The translations under genes and the position numbers were made by a program. Positions 8,826-17,439 of a stretch of DNA of 64,000 bases are shown here, one piece after another; the stretch's first letter is position 1, and each line of letters opens with the position of its first letter. Source of the DNA: Rhizobium sp. Leaf262 (lineage in GTDB: Bacteria > Pseudomonadota > Alphaproteobacteria > Rhizobiales > Rhizobiaceae); the NCBI RefSeq assembly GCF_001422245.1, contig NZ_LMMM01000018.1:477557-541556 (forward strand), written 5' to 3'. A model generated the notes under the pieces. The model was not told where the DNA came from. It saw only the letters and a program-made list of their open reading frames with translations, and ran no database searches.

Positions 8826-9929
8826 CTACATGAGAGGCTTTCTCAGTGTCGCATAAGAGCGCGTATAAAGCTTGTCGCCCAAGTGCCTCAACATGAGGTT
8901 CCTGACAGTGGGCGGAAGATTGCGAACCTTGTCACGAACACGAGACTGTTTTCGGACCCACGCCACACGGTCACGACGCTGGGCCACGAACGCCCTGTTT
9001 ATCACCGCAGTGGACGCGTATCTTGAAATCAGGTCAGCCAGAACCAGTGCGTCTTCCAGTGCCATGCCCGCTCCCTGCGCCATGCTGGGAGAACAGGCGT
9101 GCGCAGCGTCGCCCATGAGCACAAGACCATGTTTGTTGCGATTGTATTCGGGAACCTCCTGTAGCTCCCCGAAGTGAATTTCGGTCGGACTATTCAACTG
9201 ACCAACAAGTTCGCCGAGCGGAGATGGAAACTCTGCAAACAGGTCCCGAAGACCGAGGACGGTATTGTTTCGGACATCGGCTGTACGACAATCCGCGTAT
9301 AAGTAAACCTTTGTCTCACTGAGAGGAATGGCGAGAAGCGTACGTCCACGGCCGAGCATGGCAGTCCACGCGACAATACCGGCTGTATTGTCCACAACCG
9401 TTCTCCAACAAGTGATGCCGAGAGGGCGAGGCTGAATGTTGAACGCGGCGCTGCGTAGACGTGAATGTATGCCGTCTGCGGCAATAACCAGATCACACGA
9501 CTGGGAGGTGCCGTCGGAATACAAAGCGCGGACGCCCGACATGGTGTTTTCTACGTCCACGACGGCCTTTCCGTAGGAAATATCGGTGTTGTTTAACGAA
9601 GACAGTAACGACTGGATAAGAAGCGATCTTGGCATAGCAAGACAGGGACCGCACTCCGACCAGAACTCGTGTGACCCTGTTTCATGGATCAGTCGACCGT
9701 TGCTCGCGAAGATCAATTGTTTTTCGATCGGGTATGCGTTGGGCTCGATCGCTTCGAGCACGCCAAGCTGGCGCAATGCCCTCGTCGCGTTTCCCAACAG
9801 GAATATACCCATGCCGCCGGAACCGGATGACTCCGATTGCTCAACGACGTGGCATTCGTGTCCTTTCAACTCCAGCGCCTTGGCGACAGAAAGGCCCGCA
9901 ATGCCGGCACCGGCAACGATGATTTTCAT
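8826..9929 (-). CDS. FAD-dependent monooxygenase (aromatic hydroxylase type)
   Basis: The 367-residue flavoprotein has the three fingerprints of class A flavin monooxygenases: the N-terminal GAGIAGLSVAKALELKG dinucleotide-binding turn, the DLVIAADGIHSRLR (DG) motif near 165, and LVLMGDAAHACSPSMAQGAG (GD motif) near 275. Such cytosolic enzymes insert one oxygen atom into phenolic or related rings using NAD(P)H. ATG at 9929 is preferred to a TTG two codons upstream because AGGGGA lies 9 bases before it. It follows the GMC oxidoreductase gene, same strand, 129 bases away. Confidence 0.85.
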   Translation of the reverse strand: MKIIVAGAGIAGLSVAKALELKGHECHVVEQSESSGSGGMGIFLLGNATRALRQLGVLEAIEPNAYPIEKQLIFASNGRLIHETGSHEFWSECGPCLAMPRSLLIQSLLSSLNNTDISYGKAVVDVENTMSGVRALYSDGTSQSCDLVIAADGIHSRLRSAAFNIQPRPLGITCWRTVVDNTAGIVAWTAMLGRGRTLLAIPLSETKVYLYADCRTADVRNNTVLGLRDLFAEFPSPLGELVGQLNSPTEIHFGELQEVPEYNRNKHGLVLMGDAAHACSPSMAQGAGMALEDALVLADLISRYASTAVINRAFVAQRRDRVAWVRKQSRVRDKVRNLPPTVRNLMLRHLGDKLYTRSYATLRKPLM

Positions 9930-10058
9930 AGGCAATATTCCCCTGTAATATGCGCGAACTCGATGGGATTGCTGAGATGCGAGTAAAGTCCGACGCCAGT
10001 GCCTCCCAGAGAGAGGCCTGGCAATCGATCGCCATGTTCCTGAAGGCAGACTTATGGT

Positions 10059-11672
10059 TCAGCTCTGAATGCCATGATCTGCCTTGAGCATATCTGCGGC
10101 GCGCTCGCCAATGACGACGCAAGGAGCCATCAGGTTTCCGATTGGTATTTTGGGCATGATCGATGCATCTGCGATCCGCAGGTTTTTAACCCCGTAGACC
10201 CGCAGTCGAGCGTCTACGACAGACATCTCGTCGCGACCCATTTTGGCCGTGCAGGACTGATGCCAGTAGGTGACTGCGGAGTTGCGAATGAAGGCCTCCA
10301 TACTGCTGCGGCTCCTCCCGAGCGGAAGAACCTCCCGCTTGACCAGTGGCCGTAAACGGTCGCTGTTTCCCAGCTCTCTACACAATTCGATTGTTCGAAA
10401 TGCTGTCTCCAGGTCCTCGTGCTCACTCAATGAGTTGGGCGCAATAACGACCGGGTCCTCCGGGCGCGGGCCCGACAACCGTACACGTCCACGACTTTTG
10501 GGCTGTGCAAGCCCTGCAAACATCGTCCAGCCGTGCTCGGGCGCTTCCATGCCGACTTCCGGCGGCGGCGGCACGGCAAACTCCAGTTGGCATTGTACCA
10601 TGTCAGGCGCGGCCAAATTGGCATCACTCTTGGCATAAAGCACCGCTTCACATCCGCCGCCGCCGACCTGTTGGGGCTTCACATATTCCCAGGTACAACC
10701 GAAGGCGATGTGATCCTGATGGTTTTCGCCTACACCCGGCAGATCCTGAACAACCGGAATTCCATGGTGCTGGAGCTCTTTTGCCGGTCCAACGCCAGAC
10801 TGCATCAGAACTTTCGGCGTATGAACAGCTCCCAAAGACAGGATGACTTCCCGATCGGCGCCCAGACGCAACACCTTGCCGTCAATCACAGCTTCGACGC
10901 CAAGGGCCTTCTTGCCGGAGAAGATAACCCGGGTGACATGCGCGCCGGTCAGGACCGTAAGGTTCATCTGGTGCATACTCGGATAGGTGTAGGATCTGAA
11001 TATCGATTGCCGCTTATTGTCACGGATCAGAAGATCGGCAATGGCTGCACCGCCATCCGTCTCCATCATTTCTCCATTGGGACTTTCGAATTTCCGGATA
11101 CCCATCTCATTGGCCGCTTCCACCGTCGCGTTTGCGAGGGGCTGCGGCGTATCCGATTGAGCAACATAGACGGGCCCGCCCACACCACGACGAAGGGAAT
11201 CGGCATCACCCTGCCAGTTCTCAATTCGCCGATAATAATCCAGAACGGACACATATCCCCAGCCAGAATCGCCGGATTCTTCAGCAAAATGGTCCCAGTC
11301 GCTCTTGTGACCTCGGGCCCAAACCATCACGTTGATGCTCGATCCTCCACCAAGGACTTTGCCCATGTTGAGCGGCATCCGGCGGCCATTGAGATAAGGC
11401 GATGGTTCTCCTTGGAAAGCCCAATCATGTGCCGAGCCCAGATTAAGCGGCCACTGCGCCGGATTGCAGATCGAAGGGGCCGTATCATCTCCACCCGCCT
11501 CAAGCAGCAGAACCTGCACGTTGCTGTCCTGCGCGAGGCGAGCAGCGACCACAGAACCACTCGAGCCGCCGCCGCATACAATGAAGTCAAAATGCGTTCG
11601 AAAATTACCCCGCTTATCAGCCGGGTTCACCCATATTTCGGAGTCGTCTTTGTTCTTGCTAGAATGTTCCAT
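10059..11672 (-). CDS. GMC-family oxidoreductase (choline dehydrogenase-like)
   Basis: The 537-residue flavoprotein shows the FAD-binding CGGGSSGSVVAARLAQ at residues about 33-48, the GMC signature GKVLGGGSSINVMVWARG near 103, and the C-terminal catalytic histidine in TYWHQSCTAKMG. The second catalytic position, usually His/Asn in a TSGNTNAP-like motif, reads IPIGNLMAP and keeps the Asn. GMC enzymes oxidise alcohols or amines such as choline, benzyl alcohols or sugars; the substrate is not predictable. Its placement with a flavin monooxygenase, an FAH hydrolase and a ring-cleavage dioxygenase suggests oxidation of an aromatic alcohol side chain. A long opposite-strand frame here (10533-11735) is a shadow. 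Confidence 0.88.
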   Translation of the reverse strand: MEHSSKNKDDSEIWVNPADKRGNFRTHFDFIVCGGGSSGSVVAARLAQDSNVQVLLLEAGGDDTAPSICNPAQWPLNLGSAHDWAFQGEPSPYLNGRRMPLNMGKVLGGGSSINVMVWARGHKSDWDHFAEESGDSGWGYVSVLDYYRRIENWQGDADSLRRGVGGPVYVAQSDTPQPLANATVEAANEMGIRKFESPNGEMMETDGGAAIADLLIRDNKRQSIFRSYTYPSMHQMNLTVLTGAHVTRVIFSGKKALGVEAVIDGKVLRLGADREVILSLGAVHTPKVLMQSGVGPAKELQHHGIPVVQDLPGVGENHQDHIAFGCTWEYVKPQQVGGGGCEAVLYAKSDANLAAPDMVQCQLEFAVPPPPEVGMEAPEHGWTMFAGLAQPKSRGRVRLSGPRPEDPVVIAPNSLSEHEDLETAFRTIELCRELGNSDRLRPLVKREVLPLGRSRSSMEAFIRNSAVTYWHQSCTAKMGRDEMSVVDARLRVYGVKNLRIADASIMPKIPIGNLMAPCVVIGERAADMLKADHGIQS

Positions 11673-11818
11673 GTTTCACCTTGCAGGTTGGGGTACTCCG
11701 CATCGCTTGGAAAGCAAGGAGTGGGGCGGACATAGCGGCGACCTGTCAGGCGCAGATTTCATGCCGCGGGCTTCCGATGTCATTTGTAATGGGAGGTATC
11801 GCCGGACATTACGCCGGT

Positions 11819-11843
11819 CTGGCAGGCGGCAGCCGCCTGCCAG
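11819..11843. terminator. GC-rich hairpin downstream of the hydrolase gene
   Basis: CTGGCAGGCGG, a 3-base loop and CCGCCTGCCAG form a perfect 11-bp stem. It lies 12 bases beyond the stop of the leftward hydrolase gene and is followed on the plus strand by GTTTTGC. It probably ends hydrolase transcripts. Confidence 0.6.
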
Positions 11844-11854
11844 GTTTTGCATGT

Positions 11855-12634
11855 TCAGTTTGCAGGCTTGTCAATGCTCTCGGCGGCCGCATGAATTGTG
11901 TCGGCAACTACTTTTGCCTGGGTTTTGAAAAGCGCGTGGCTTGCCGAAACCTTGGTGACCTTGGCGCCGATCCGGTCCGCCATATGGAGAAGCATCGCCT
12001 GATCGAAAGCCTTGTCTTCGGTGGCGATCACAGCCCAGCTTGGCTTTGTGCGCCAGGCGGCGTTCTTGAGTTTCGTTGCGAAGGAAGACATGTTGATGGG
12101 TACCTGGGAGTCACGCATGAATACGGCATCGGCATCGCTGACATCATTGGCAAATCCGACTTTGAACTTGCTGGCGTCAACGAACCCATAGCCATCCTTC
12201 CCAATATCCAGGACAAATTCGGAGGCGGGCGCAAAGCCCTCATATTGTTGAGCCGTGGTCTCTCCAGCATCCGGCGAGAGCGCTGAGACATAGACAAGCC
12301 CTGCGACCTTGGGATGGACGCCTGCTTCTGTAATAACCGTGCCACCCCAGGAATGGCCGACGAGTATCGTTGGGCCGCTTGTCCGGTCAAGCGCGCGATT
12401 GGTAGCGGCGACATCATCATCGAGAGACGTCAGCGGATTCTGCACGATTGTCACATTGTAGCCGCGTTTCGTCAGTTCGTCGTAAACGCCGCGCCAGCCG
12501 GCACCATCGGCAAAAGCGCCATGCACAAGAACAACATTTTTGACTGGCTGGGCCTGTGCCATCATTGGCGTGAGCGCTGCAATAGCCAGCGCAGCCGAAC
12601 CAGCGAGAGAGAGAGTAAGGTGAGCGAAATCCAT
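11855..12634 (-). CDS. Exported alpha/beta hydrolase
   Basis: The 259-residue precursor has a signal peptide (cleavage near AQAQP, about residue 29) and an alpha/beta-hydrolase core: oxyanion loop LVHGAFADGAGW, nucleophile elbow GHSWGG (about 107), acid in ATEDKAF and base in SASHALF. It is predicted to act in the periplasm as an esterase of unknown substrate. A close paralogue at 43941-44731 is frameshifted and lies divergent to an OhrR-type regulator; this copy has no adjacent regulator gene. A strong hairpin lies 53 bases upstream of its start. Confidence 0.85.
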   Translation of the reverse strand: MDFAHLTLSLAGSAALAIAALTPMMAQAQPVKNVVLVHGAFADGAGWRGVYDELTKRGYNVTIVQNPLTSLDDDVAATNRALDRTSGPTILVGHSWGGTVITEAGVHPKVAGLVYVSALSPDAGETTAQQYEGFAPASEFVLDIGKDGYGFVDASKFKVGFANDVSDADAVFMRDSQVPINMSSFATKLKNAAWRTKPSWAVIATEDKAFDQAMLLHMADRIGAKVTKVSASHALFKTQAKVVADTIHAAAESIDKPAN

Positions 12635-12686
12635 GACTTTGTTCCTATTCGTTTGAGGTCTCTACGGTTTTTGGATCGTCTCCTCT

Positions 12687-12713
12687 CCGGACAACGGAAG
12701 GACCGTTGTCCGG
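12687..12713. promoter_or_regulatory. Perfect inverted repeat upstream of the hydrolase
   Basis: CCGGACAACGG (12687-12697), a 5-base loop, and CCGTTGTCCGG (12703-12713) form an 11-bp perfect stem 53 bases before the hydrolase start, on the leader side. It could be an operator, a 5' leader hairpin or an upstream terminator; no T-tract follows in either direction. Confidence 0.4.
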
Positions 12714-12991
12714 CATTGGGAGGCAGGTGCCGTGGGCTCCAGGAGGCAACAGAGCCGTTGTTCAGCACGAGTAAGATGACAGGACGGACCGGTAGCGCCC
12801 ATTGAACCTGCGTATCGATGGCTCATCCATTGGTATGATACCAATGAACCTTTTCGTTCGACTGGCGTGATGGGGCCCGACTTGTAAGCGGAAATAGAGG
12901 GAAGGATCGCGCGAAGGCACCTTCGATTACCGCGAAAGATTGCGGAGCATGGCCCCATGCATCTGCTGAAGGTCGCAGCTGCTGAGGTCCA

Positions 12992-13204
12992 TCACTCAGA
13001 TGGGTTGGGGTGATCCTTTTTCTCTTCAACAGCCGTCAGCGGTTCATCGTCAGGAAGAGGATAATACGGTGAAAGATAGTATGCCGCTGATCCACCTTCG
13101 ACGAGTTTCTTGAGCAGATTGCTTGTTCGCGAGCAGGCGGATAGAAAAAAAGAGCGCAAGCGCTTGCGCGGGACATTCTCTTTTGGTGAAACATGATGCG
13201 CCAT
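12992..13204 (-). CDS. Small hypothetical protein
   Basis: A 70-residue frame whose ATG at 13204 is preceded by AAAGGA with 5-base spacing, better than any other short frame in this gap. The product is basic in its first half (PRKRLRSFF) and acidic and proline-rich in its second (LPDDEPLTAVEEKKDHPNP). It matches no family I know. It lies alone between the hydrolase and the HTH-GAF regulator. Confidence 0.45.
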   Translation of the reverse strand: MAHHVSPKENVPRKRLRSFFLSACSRTSNLLKKLVEGGSAAYYLSPYYPLPDDEPLTAVEEKKDHPNPSE

Positions 13205-13415
13205 GACAGTCCTTTCAGATTTACCAATCTGGGCTTGGTCACAGCATGGACGGATCGTATTTCGGATGTGCACCTGATCCAACCAGAGTGGTGGCAAATG
13301 TAATATGGGCAGAAGGACACCGAGGTGTCACTACGCTAACAGCCTGCCGATTCTAACACTTCTTGCATATTTTTCATTTTTTCCCATATATGTCGTCACA
13401 TGGGTGGGTATTGAC

Positions 13416-14498
13416 ATGAAAGATATTCTGACGACTGCGAGTGCAGCAGAAATACTGGGCGTATCAGTGCGAACCGCGCAGCTATGGGTGGAAAGCGGCC
13501 AGTTGCCCTCGTGGAAAACGCCGGGTGGGCACCGAAGAATACCCCGTCAGGCTGTGCTGGATCTGGTAGAAGAAAACAATACGGAGCAGGTTTCGATGGC
13601 GGCCAGAGCGGTCGTTGTCGCAGCGAAAGGTCGTGCAGAGGATTGGCGATTTGTGGGCCTTCCTGGCTCAGGTCTTCTTTTGGACGTGGTTGATGATATC
13701 GATGCCGCGTTCAGGCTGGTCGCAGTGACACCTCCCATGCTGATTATTGTTGAGAATGCCGACGATGATGATCGCAGAAAATTCATTGCATCGGTGGGGA
13801 GCAATTTTCGGTTCAGACAGACCGGGCTTTTTAGCCTTGTCGACAAGGGTCCTGAGCGCCCGGTGGCTCGGGCACATCACCGCGTACAGCTGAAAACGTC
13901 GGGCAATGTCGCGGAACTGAGTTCAGCGATTATGGACTATTTGCGATCAACGATACCTGCCACGCCGAGATCTGCAGGCTTCCTGCCGCCCTGGAATGAA
14001 AGCGCGCGCCTGGAGGCCGTCCAACAATCCGATCTTCTGGGCTCCGCGCCGGACCCGAGTTTTGATCGTCTTGTTCGCCTCGCAGCTCACGCTGCCCGTA
14101 CGCCCGTCGCAATGTTCACGCTGATTACGCGCGATACACAATGGTTCAAATCACGCATCGGGTTCGACGGAGAGACAACGCCGCGCGACTGGTCTTTCTG
14201 CAATCAGACACTTTTGGCGAACCAGTTCACGGTGATTGAAGATCTGTCCAAGGTAGAGAACTTCGTCCAGAACCCTGCTCTCGCGGAGCCATTCGGATTT
14301 CGTTTTTACGCCGGCGCGCCGGTCCGTGATCCGCAGGATTTCGCGCTCGGCTCAATATGCGTCATCGATGTCGTTCCCCGAAGGCTTGATAGCGGCGAAC
14401 TTGAGGCGCTATCGACTATTGCAGAAGCGACGTCGAATCTCATCCGTGTCCGCATGCAGCAACGCGAAGAGCGCAATAAGCTTACATCGGGGAACTAG
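13416..14498 (+). CDS. HTH (excisionase/MerR-like) plus GAF-domain regulator
   Basis: The 360-residue protein begins with an excisionase-type winged helix, ILTTASAAEILGVSVRTAQL..PGGHRR, residues about 4-50. A middle region has a degraded receiver-like feel (PPMLIIVENADDDD, about 110). A C-terminal GAF domain runs from about 200 to 350, with FDRLVRLAAHAARTPVAMFT and the GSICVIDVVPRRLD end typical of light- or ligand-binding GAF proteins. The ATG at 13416 starts the HTH directly; upstream in-frame codons only extend it with a non-conserved hydrophobic stretch. It converges on the LigB/LigA genes and could regulate them, which is an inference. Confidence 0.75.
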   Translation: MKDILTTASAAEILGVSVRTAQLWVESGQLPSWKTPGGHRRIPRQAVLDLVEENNTEQVSMAARAVVVAAKGRAEDWRFVGLPGSGLLLDVVDDIDAAFRLVAVTPPMLIIVENADDDDRRKFIASVGSNFRFRQTGLFSLVDKGPERPVARAHHRVQLKTSGNVAELSSAIMDYLRSTIPATPRSAGFLPPWNESARLEAVQQSDLLGSAPDPSFDRLVRLAAHAARTPVAMFTLITRDTQWFKSRIGFDGETTPRDWSFCNQTLLANQFTVIEDLSKVENFVQNPALAEPFGFRFYAGAPVRDPQDFALGSICVIDVVPRRLDSGELEALSTIAEATSNLIRVRMQQREERNKLTSGN

Positions 14499-14500
14499 AG

Positions 14501-14534
14501 CCGTCTGTCGCTCGGGTCATGTCGCGACAGACGG
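14501..14534. terminator. Bidirectional terminator hairpin
   Basis: CCGTCTGTCGC (14501-14511) pairs perfectly with GCGACAGACGG (14524-14534). It sits between the regulator stop and the convergent LigA-like gene and overlaps the last codons of the latter. Confidence 0.65.
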
Positions 14535-14888
14535 ATACTCCCTACCCTTCCAGTGAGCCAGTTTGCTGGCGAACTCCCTTTGAAAGGAAAGCGGGCCTGA
14601 CCGCGCCATGTAGGGTTGGTCATAGACCCCGATAAAGATCGTCAGATTCAGGAAGAAATGGGCTCCCATTTCGAACAGCGCAACGAAGTCGTGCCCGGCA
14701 ATTGCATCCCGCTCGTCTTCGGTCAGCGCATGGACGGTGGATAGCTCGGTCGCATTCCCACATAGCACAGGGCCTATCGATTGCTCCCAGCTTGCAACCA
14801 GGCTGGACGGCTCCTCAATATAGCGTCTGAGGAGGTCAGGATCACGATCAACCGTGTAGAGGAACTTGTTGACGTAATATTTACTCAT
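14517..14888 (-). CDS. LigA-like small subunit of an extradiol ring-cleavage dioxygenase
   Basis: The 123-residue protein matches the LigA domain (alpha subunit of protocatechuate 4,5-dioxygenase): an N-terminal KYYVNKFLYTVDRDPDLLRR helix pair, LTEDERDAIAGHDFVALFEMGAH, and the conserved G-A-H-F region. In LigAB enzymes the small subunit packs over the LigB active site. Its ATG at 14888 overlaps the end of the LigB gene by 8 bases and has GGAGGG upstream, so it is translationally coupled. Here LigB precedes LigA, unlike the usual A-then-B order. Confidence 0.85.
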   Translation of the reverse strand: MSKYYVNKFLYTVDRDPDLLRRYIEEPSSLVASWEQSIGPVLCGNATELSTVHALTEDERDAIAGHDFVALFEMGAHFFLNLTIFIGVYDQPYMARSGPLSFQREFASKLAHWKGREYPSVAT

Positions 14889-15744
14889 GTTTTCCCTCCT
14901 GCGGATACCACGTGAAATAGGCTTCCATCGTGTGAAAAAGATCGAGATTATCGACATAGTCGGCGTGCTGAGCGCCAGCCACTCCGAGCATCAGCAGGAA
15001 GTTCAGGAAGCCGTGAGTAGCGTTTCCGCTTTTTTCCATGCTTTCGTGTGTGACGTGTTCGAGAATGGCATCGACATCGCCTGCCCTTAGCCACTCGATG
15101 GCCTGTCGGTCAAAGACGGGATCGGGGCCAGTTTCCATGAATTGTCGCGGTCCACCCAGCTCCAGCGAGAGATGTCCAGTTCCAATCGCCGCCACTCTTT
15201 GCGATGATGGATAGTCTTCGATCGCCTGCCTGATCGCCCGCCCAAGATCATAAAATCGACGGGGGGAAGCGAGAGGCGGGGCAAAGATATTGGTGTAGAC
15301 AGGAACGATCGGGAGATCATTTTGCGGTCGCAGGGTTATGATGGGGCAAACAATCGAATGATCGACCTTCAACTCGTTTGAAAACGCCAGATCAAAATCC
15401 TGATCCATCAATGACTGATGCATGAAGCGGGACATAGCCTCGTCACCCTGCAACAGATATCTCGGCAACCCGAATTCACGCTCCTCATTATAAAATGTTG
15501 CATCATATTGGGGAGCTTTGCCGATCAGAAACTGCGGGCAATTATCCAGGAAAATCTGATGAAAATGATCCGACCCTATCATCACCAGAATGTCTGGTTC
15601 GGCGCGCGCCAAGGTCGCGCGGTATGCTTCAATCTTGCGCTTCCATTCGGTCGCTTGCGGCATCTGATCTTCAGGTGACGTCGTGGTCGCCTTGTAATAA
15701 AATGGGTGATGTGTGGATGCTAATGTAGCAACGAGCTGGGCCAC
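14881..15744 (-). CDS. LigB-type class III extradiol dioxygenase, catalytic subunit
   Basis: The 287-residue protein carries the LigB fold: STHHPFYY at residues 10-17 and IGSDHFHQIF near 57-66 supply the iron-binding histidines, and the Glu in the THESMEKSG stretch near 235 is the likely third ligand. These enzymes open catechol-type rings next to the diol using Fe(II) and oxygen. Best guesses are a protocatechuate- or gallate-like acid, but LigB relatives also act on other catechols and on amides, so the substrate is open. It forms a two-gene operon with the LigA-like gene and is the clearest evidence for aromatic catabolism in this stretch. Confidence 0.85.
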   Translation of the reverse strand: MAQLVATLASTHHPFYYKATTTSPEDQMPQATEWKRKIEAYRATLARAEPDILVMIGSDHFHQIFLDNCPQFLIGKAPQYDATFYNEEREFGLPRYLLQGDEAMSRFMHQSLMDQDFDLAFSNELKVDHSIVCPIITLRPQNDLPIVPVYTNIFAPPLASPRRFYDLGRAIRQAIEDYPSSQRVAAIGTGHLSLELGGPRQFMETGPDPVFDRQAIEWLRAGDVDAILEHVTHESMEKSGNATHGFLNFLLMLGVAGAQHADYVDNLDLFHTMEAYFTWYPQEGKHE

Positions 15745-16043
15745 AGGTCGGCTCCCTCAGTAAGTTGGCGTCTAGGAACGACGTTGCCCGAAACGAAGGC
15801 AGAACGTCTTGAGGTCCAGGGCGCTGCGTTTCCAACTGCCGCACTTCCATGTATGCTGAGCTGCGGCACCACCGCGACGCCCTGACCTAACGAGCCTCCA
15901 CTAGTGCTCGAGCGTTGCACCGCCGTTTCAAACCAAGATTTTTCGTTGCTTCTGTAATATTCAACCAAGCACTCCTGTCAGTGCCAATGGTCTTGCCTGG
16001 GACAAAAACTGTTGTGGCAATTGTCCCTAGCTGGGTGATACCT
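15745..16043. other. Intergenic region upstream of LigB
   Basis: No gene is evident. It holds the leftward LigB promoter. A CAATTG core at 16015-16020 has poor flanks for a vir box (about 11 of 14 positions), so I do not call one here. Confidence 0.45.
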
Positions 16044-16781
16044 CTAGACGTTTCCGATCATTTTGCCGTTTCCCCTGTGCGTGACTGCGACTTCTGCATC
16101 AAACAGGTAACCTGCGCCTCTTTCGGTTTTGATCAGGGCGGGCTGCGAAGGGTCTTTTTCCAACTTTCGGCGCAACCGCAGGATCAGCACGTCTATACTG
16201 CGATCGAAAACCTCTTCATTATAGACCCGACTTGCCGAGAGGAGTTGCTCTCTGGACAGCACCTGGCGGGGTGATCTCAGAAAAGCAGTCAGAAGGTTAA
16301 ATTCTCCTGCCGTCAGCTTGACCTCCTGTTCGCCTCTGCAGGTCAGCCGACGAAGTTTGATATTCAGCTCCCACTCATTAAACGTATATATTTTCTTGTC
16401 TTTTTTGGTCTCGATGACCGGTCGTTCCCGTAGGGATGAACGAACGCGTGCCAGGAGTTCCCTAGTACCAAACGGCTTCGTGATATAGTCGACGGCCCCG
16501 AGTTCCAGGCCGACGACTTTGTCCGCTTCTTCAAGCCGATCACCGCTTATGATTATGATGGGATAGTCGGATGAACTCGAAAGCTTCCGGACAATATCCA
16601 AACCGTCTTCGTTTCCGAGATTGAGATCGACGATAATTAAGTCGACCGGATCTGTTGCCATAATGCGCGGAAGGTCTTGGCTTCCACTGACAACGGTTAC
16701 CCTGAAAGCGTGCTGCGAAAGATAGTCTCTCAACAGACTGCGAATGGCCGAGTCGTCATCTATCACCAATACGTGTTTCAC
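16044..16781 (-). CDS. virG: VirG-like two-component response regulator (OmpR family)
   Basis: The 245-residue protein closely resembles Ti-plasmid VirG as I remember it: MKHVLVIDDD start, DLNLGNEDGLDIVRKL, PIIIISGDRLEEADKVV, VKLTAGEFNLLTAFL, RSIDVLILRLRRKLE and GAGYLFDAEV. The receiver has acids at 8-10 and phospho-acceptor Asp52, the same number as in VirG; Lys in ITKPFG is present. The C-terminal winged helix would bind vir boxes. GTG at 16781 is chosen since it gives the VirG-like N-terminus and has GGAG upstream; a TTG nine codons earlier is possible. It follows the VirA-like gene on the same strand but 658 bases away, so it probably has its own promoter. Confidence 0.9.
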   Translation of the reverse strand: MKHVLVIDDDSAIRSLLRDYLSQHAFRVTVVSGSQDLPRIMATDPVDLIIVDLNLGNEDGLDIVRKLSSSSDYPIIIISGDRLEEADKVVGLELGAVDYITKPFGTRELLARVRSSLRERPVIETKKDKKIYTFNEWELNIKLRRLTCRGEQEVKLTAGEFNLLTAFLRSPRQVLSREQLLSASRVYNEEVFDRSIDVLILRLRRKLEKDPSQPALIKTERGAGYLFDAEVAVTHRGNGKMIGNV

Positions 16782-17439
16782 AGGCCTGCTCCAACTCGTT
16801 TGAGGCAACTGCGCGCGAGACGGGCTTTTGGTGTGCCGATGGGCATTCGCGGTTTCGATCCTGCAGCCCCACGCTTTCGGTGCACGGAGTTTGCAGTTTG
16901 TTCGGAGCCAGGATTCGGTTGGATGGGCCGGCTACGATCTCCGCCCGGCCGGTGCGCTAGCAAGTCATTCACGTTCGCTTCCTTCCAATTCAACAAGTCG
17001 CAAATATCGCGTACACATGTCTGCTGTACTTATGTTTATATCATTTGTATCATTTCCATCAATTTGTAAAGCGCAATAAGATGATTTCTTCGCGCCTGCG
17101 TAGCAAATAATGTACAGATGCTGCTGGCGTTGTGCTCGCGCTTCGAGGTTTCAAAGCGGTTTCGAGAGTGTGGGCAAAGATTGCAGATGCAATGGGCGCG
17201 ACGTGCGAGGCCTGATGCGCAATCATCATGCTCGAGAGCGTATTGACGATAAGACTTGGAAAGCGCGTGCGTTCGCGGGCCGACCCCGATGAACACCAGG
17301 CGAACAACGGTATTGTTGCTGAAAACAACCCTTGAGTGATGCAGTCCTCGACGGAGCCACTTTTGTAATGGACGCCTATGCAGCACCGTCAGACAAAGGC
17401 ATCAGCTATCTCGGCGAACCTGACCCAGGTTACCCTGCA
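16782..17439. other. Long intergenic region between the VirA-like and VirG-like genes
   Basis: No convincing gene; short frames on both strands lack ribosome sites. It should hold the virG-like promoter. A partial vir-box match lies at 17038-17051. AT-rich sequence at 17020-17080 fits a promoter region. Confidence 0.5.
17038..17051 (-). promoter_or_regulatory. Degenerate vir-box-like site upstream of the VirG-like gene
   Basis: ATATCATTTGTATC keeps the C-A-N-N-T-G centre and matches a relaxed vir-box consensus (RTTDCAWWTGHAAY) at about 12 of 14 positions. It lies about 260 bases upstream of the GTG start. Ti-plasmid virG is itself VirG-activated, so the position is plausible, but the match is weak. 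Confidence 0.25.

Noticed and set aside
10533..11735. 400-codon plus-strand frame opposite the GMC oxidoreductase gene
   Set aside because: It is antisense to a gene with clear flavoprotein motifs, has no ribosome site and resembles no protein family; high-GC third positions make such shadows common.
16009..16022. CAATTG core upstream of the LigB gene as a vir box
   Set aside because: Flanking bases fit only about 11 of 14 positions, no better than chance sites inside genes.
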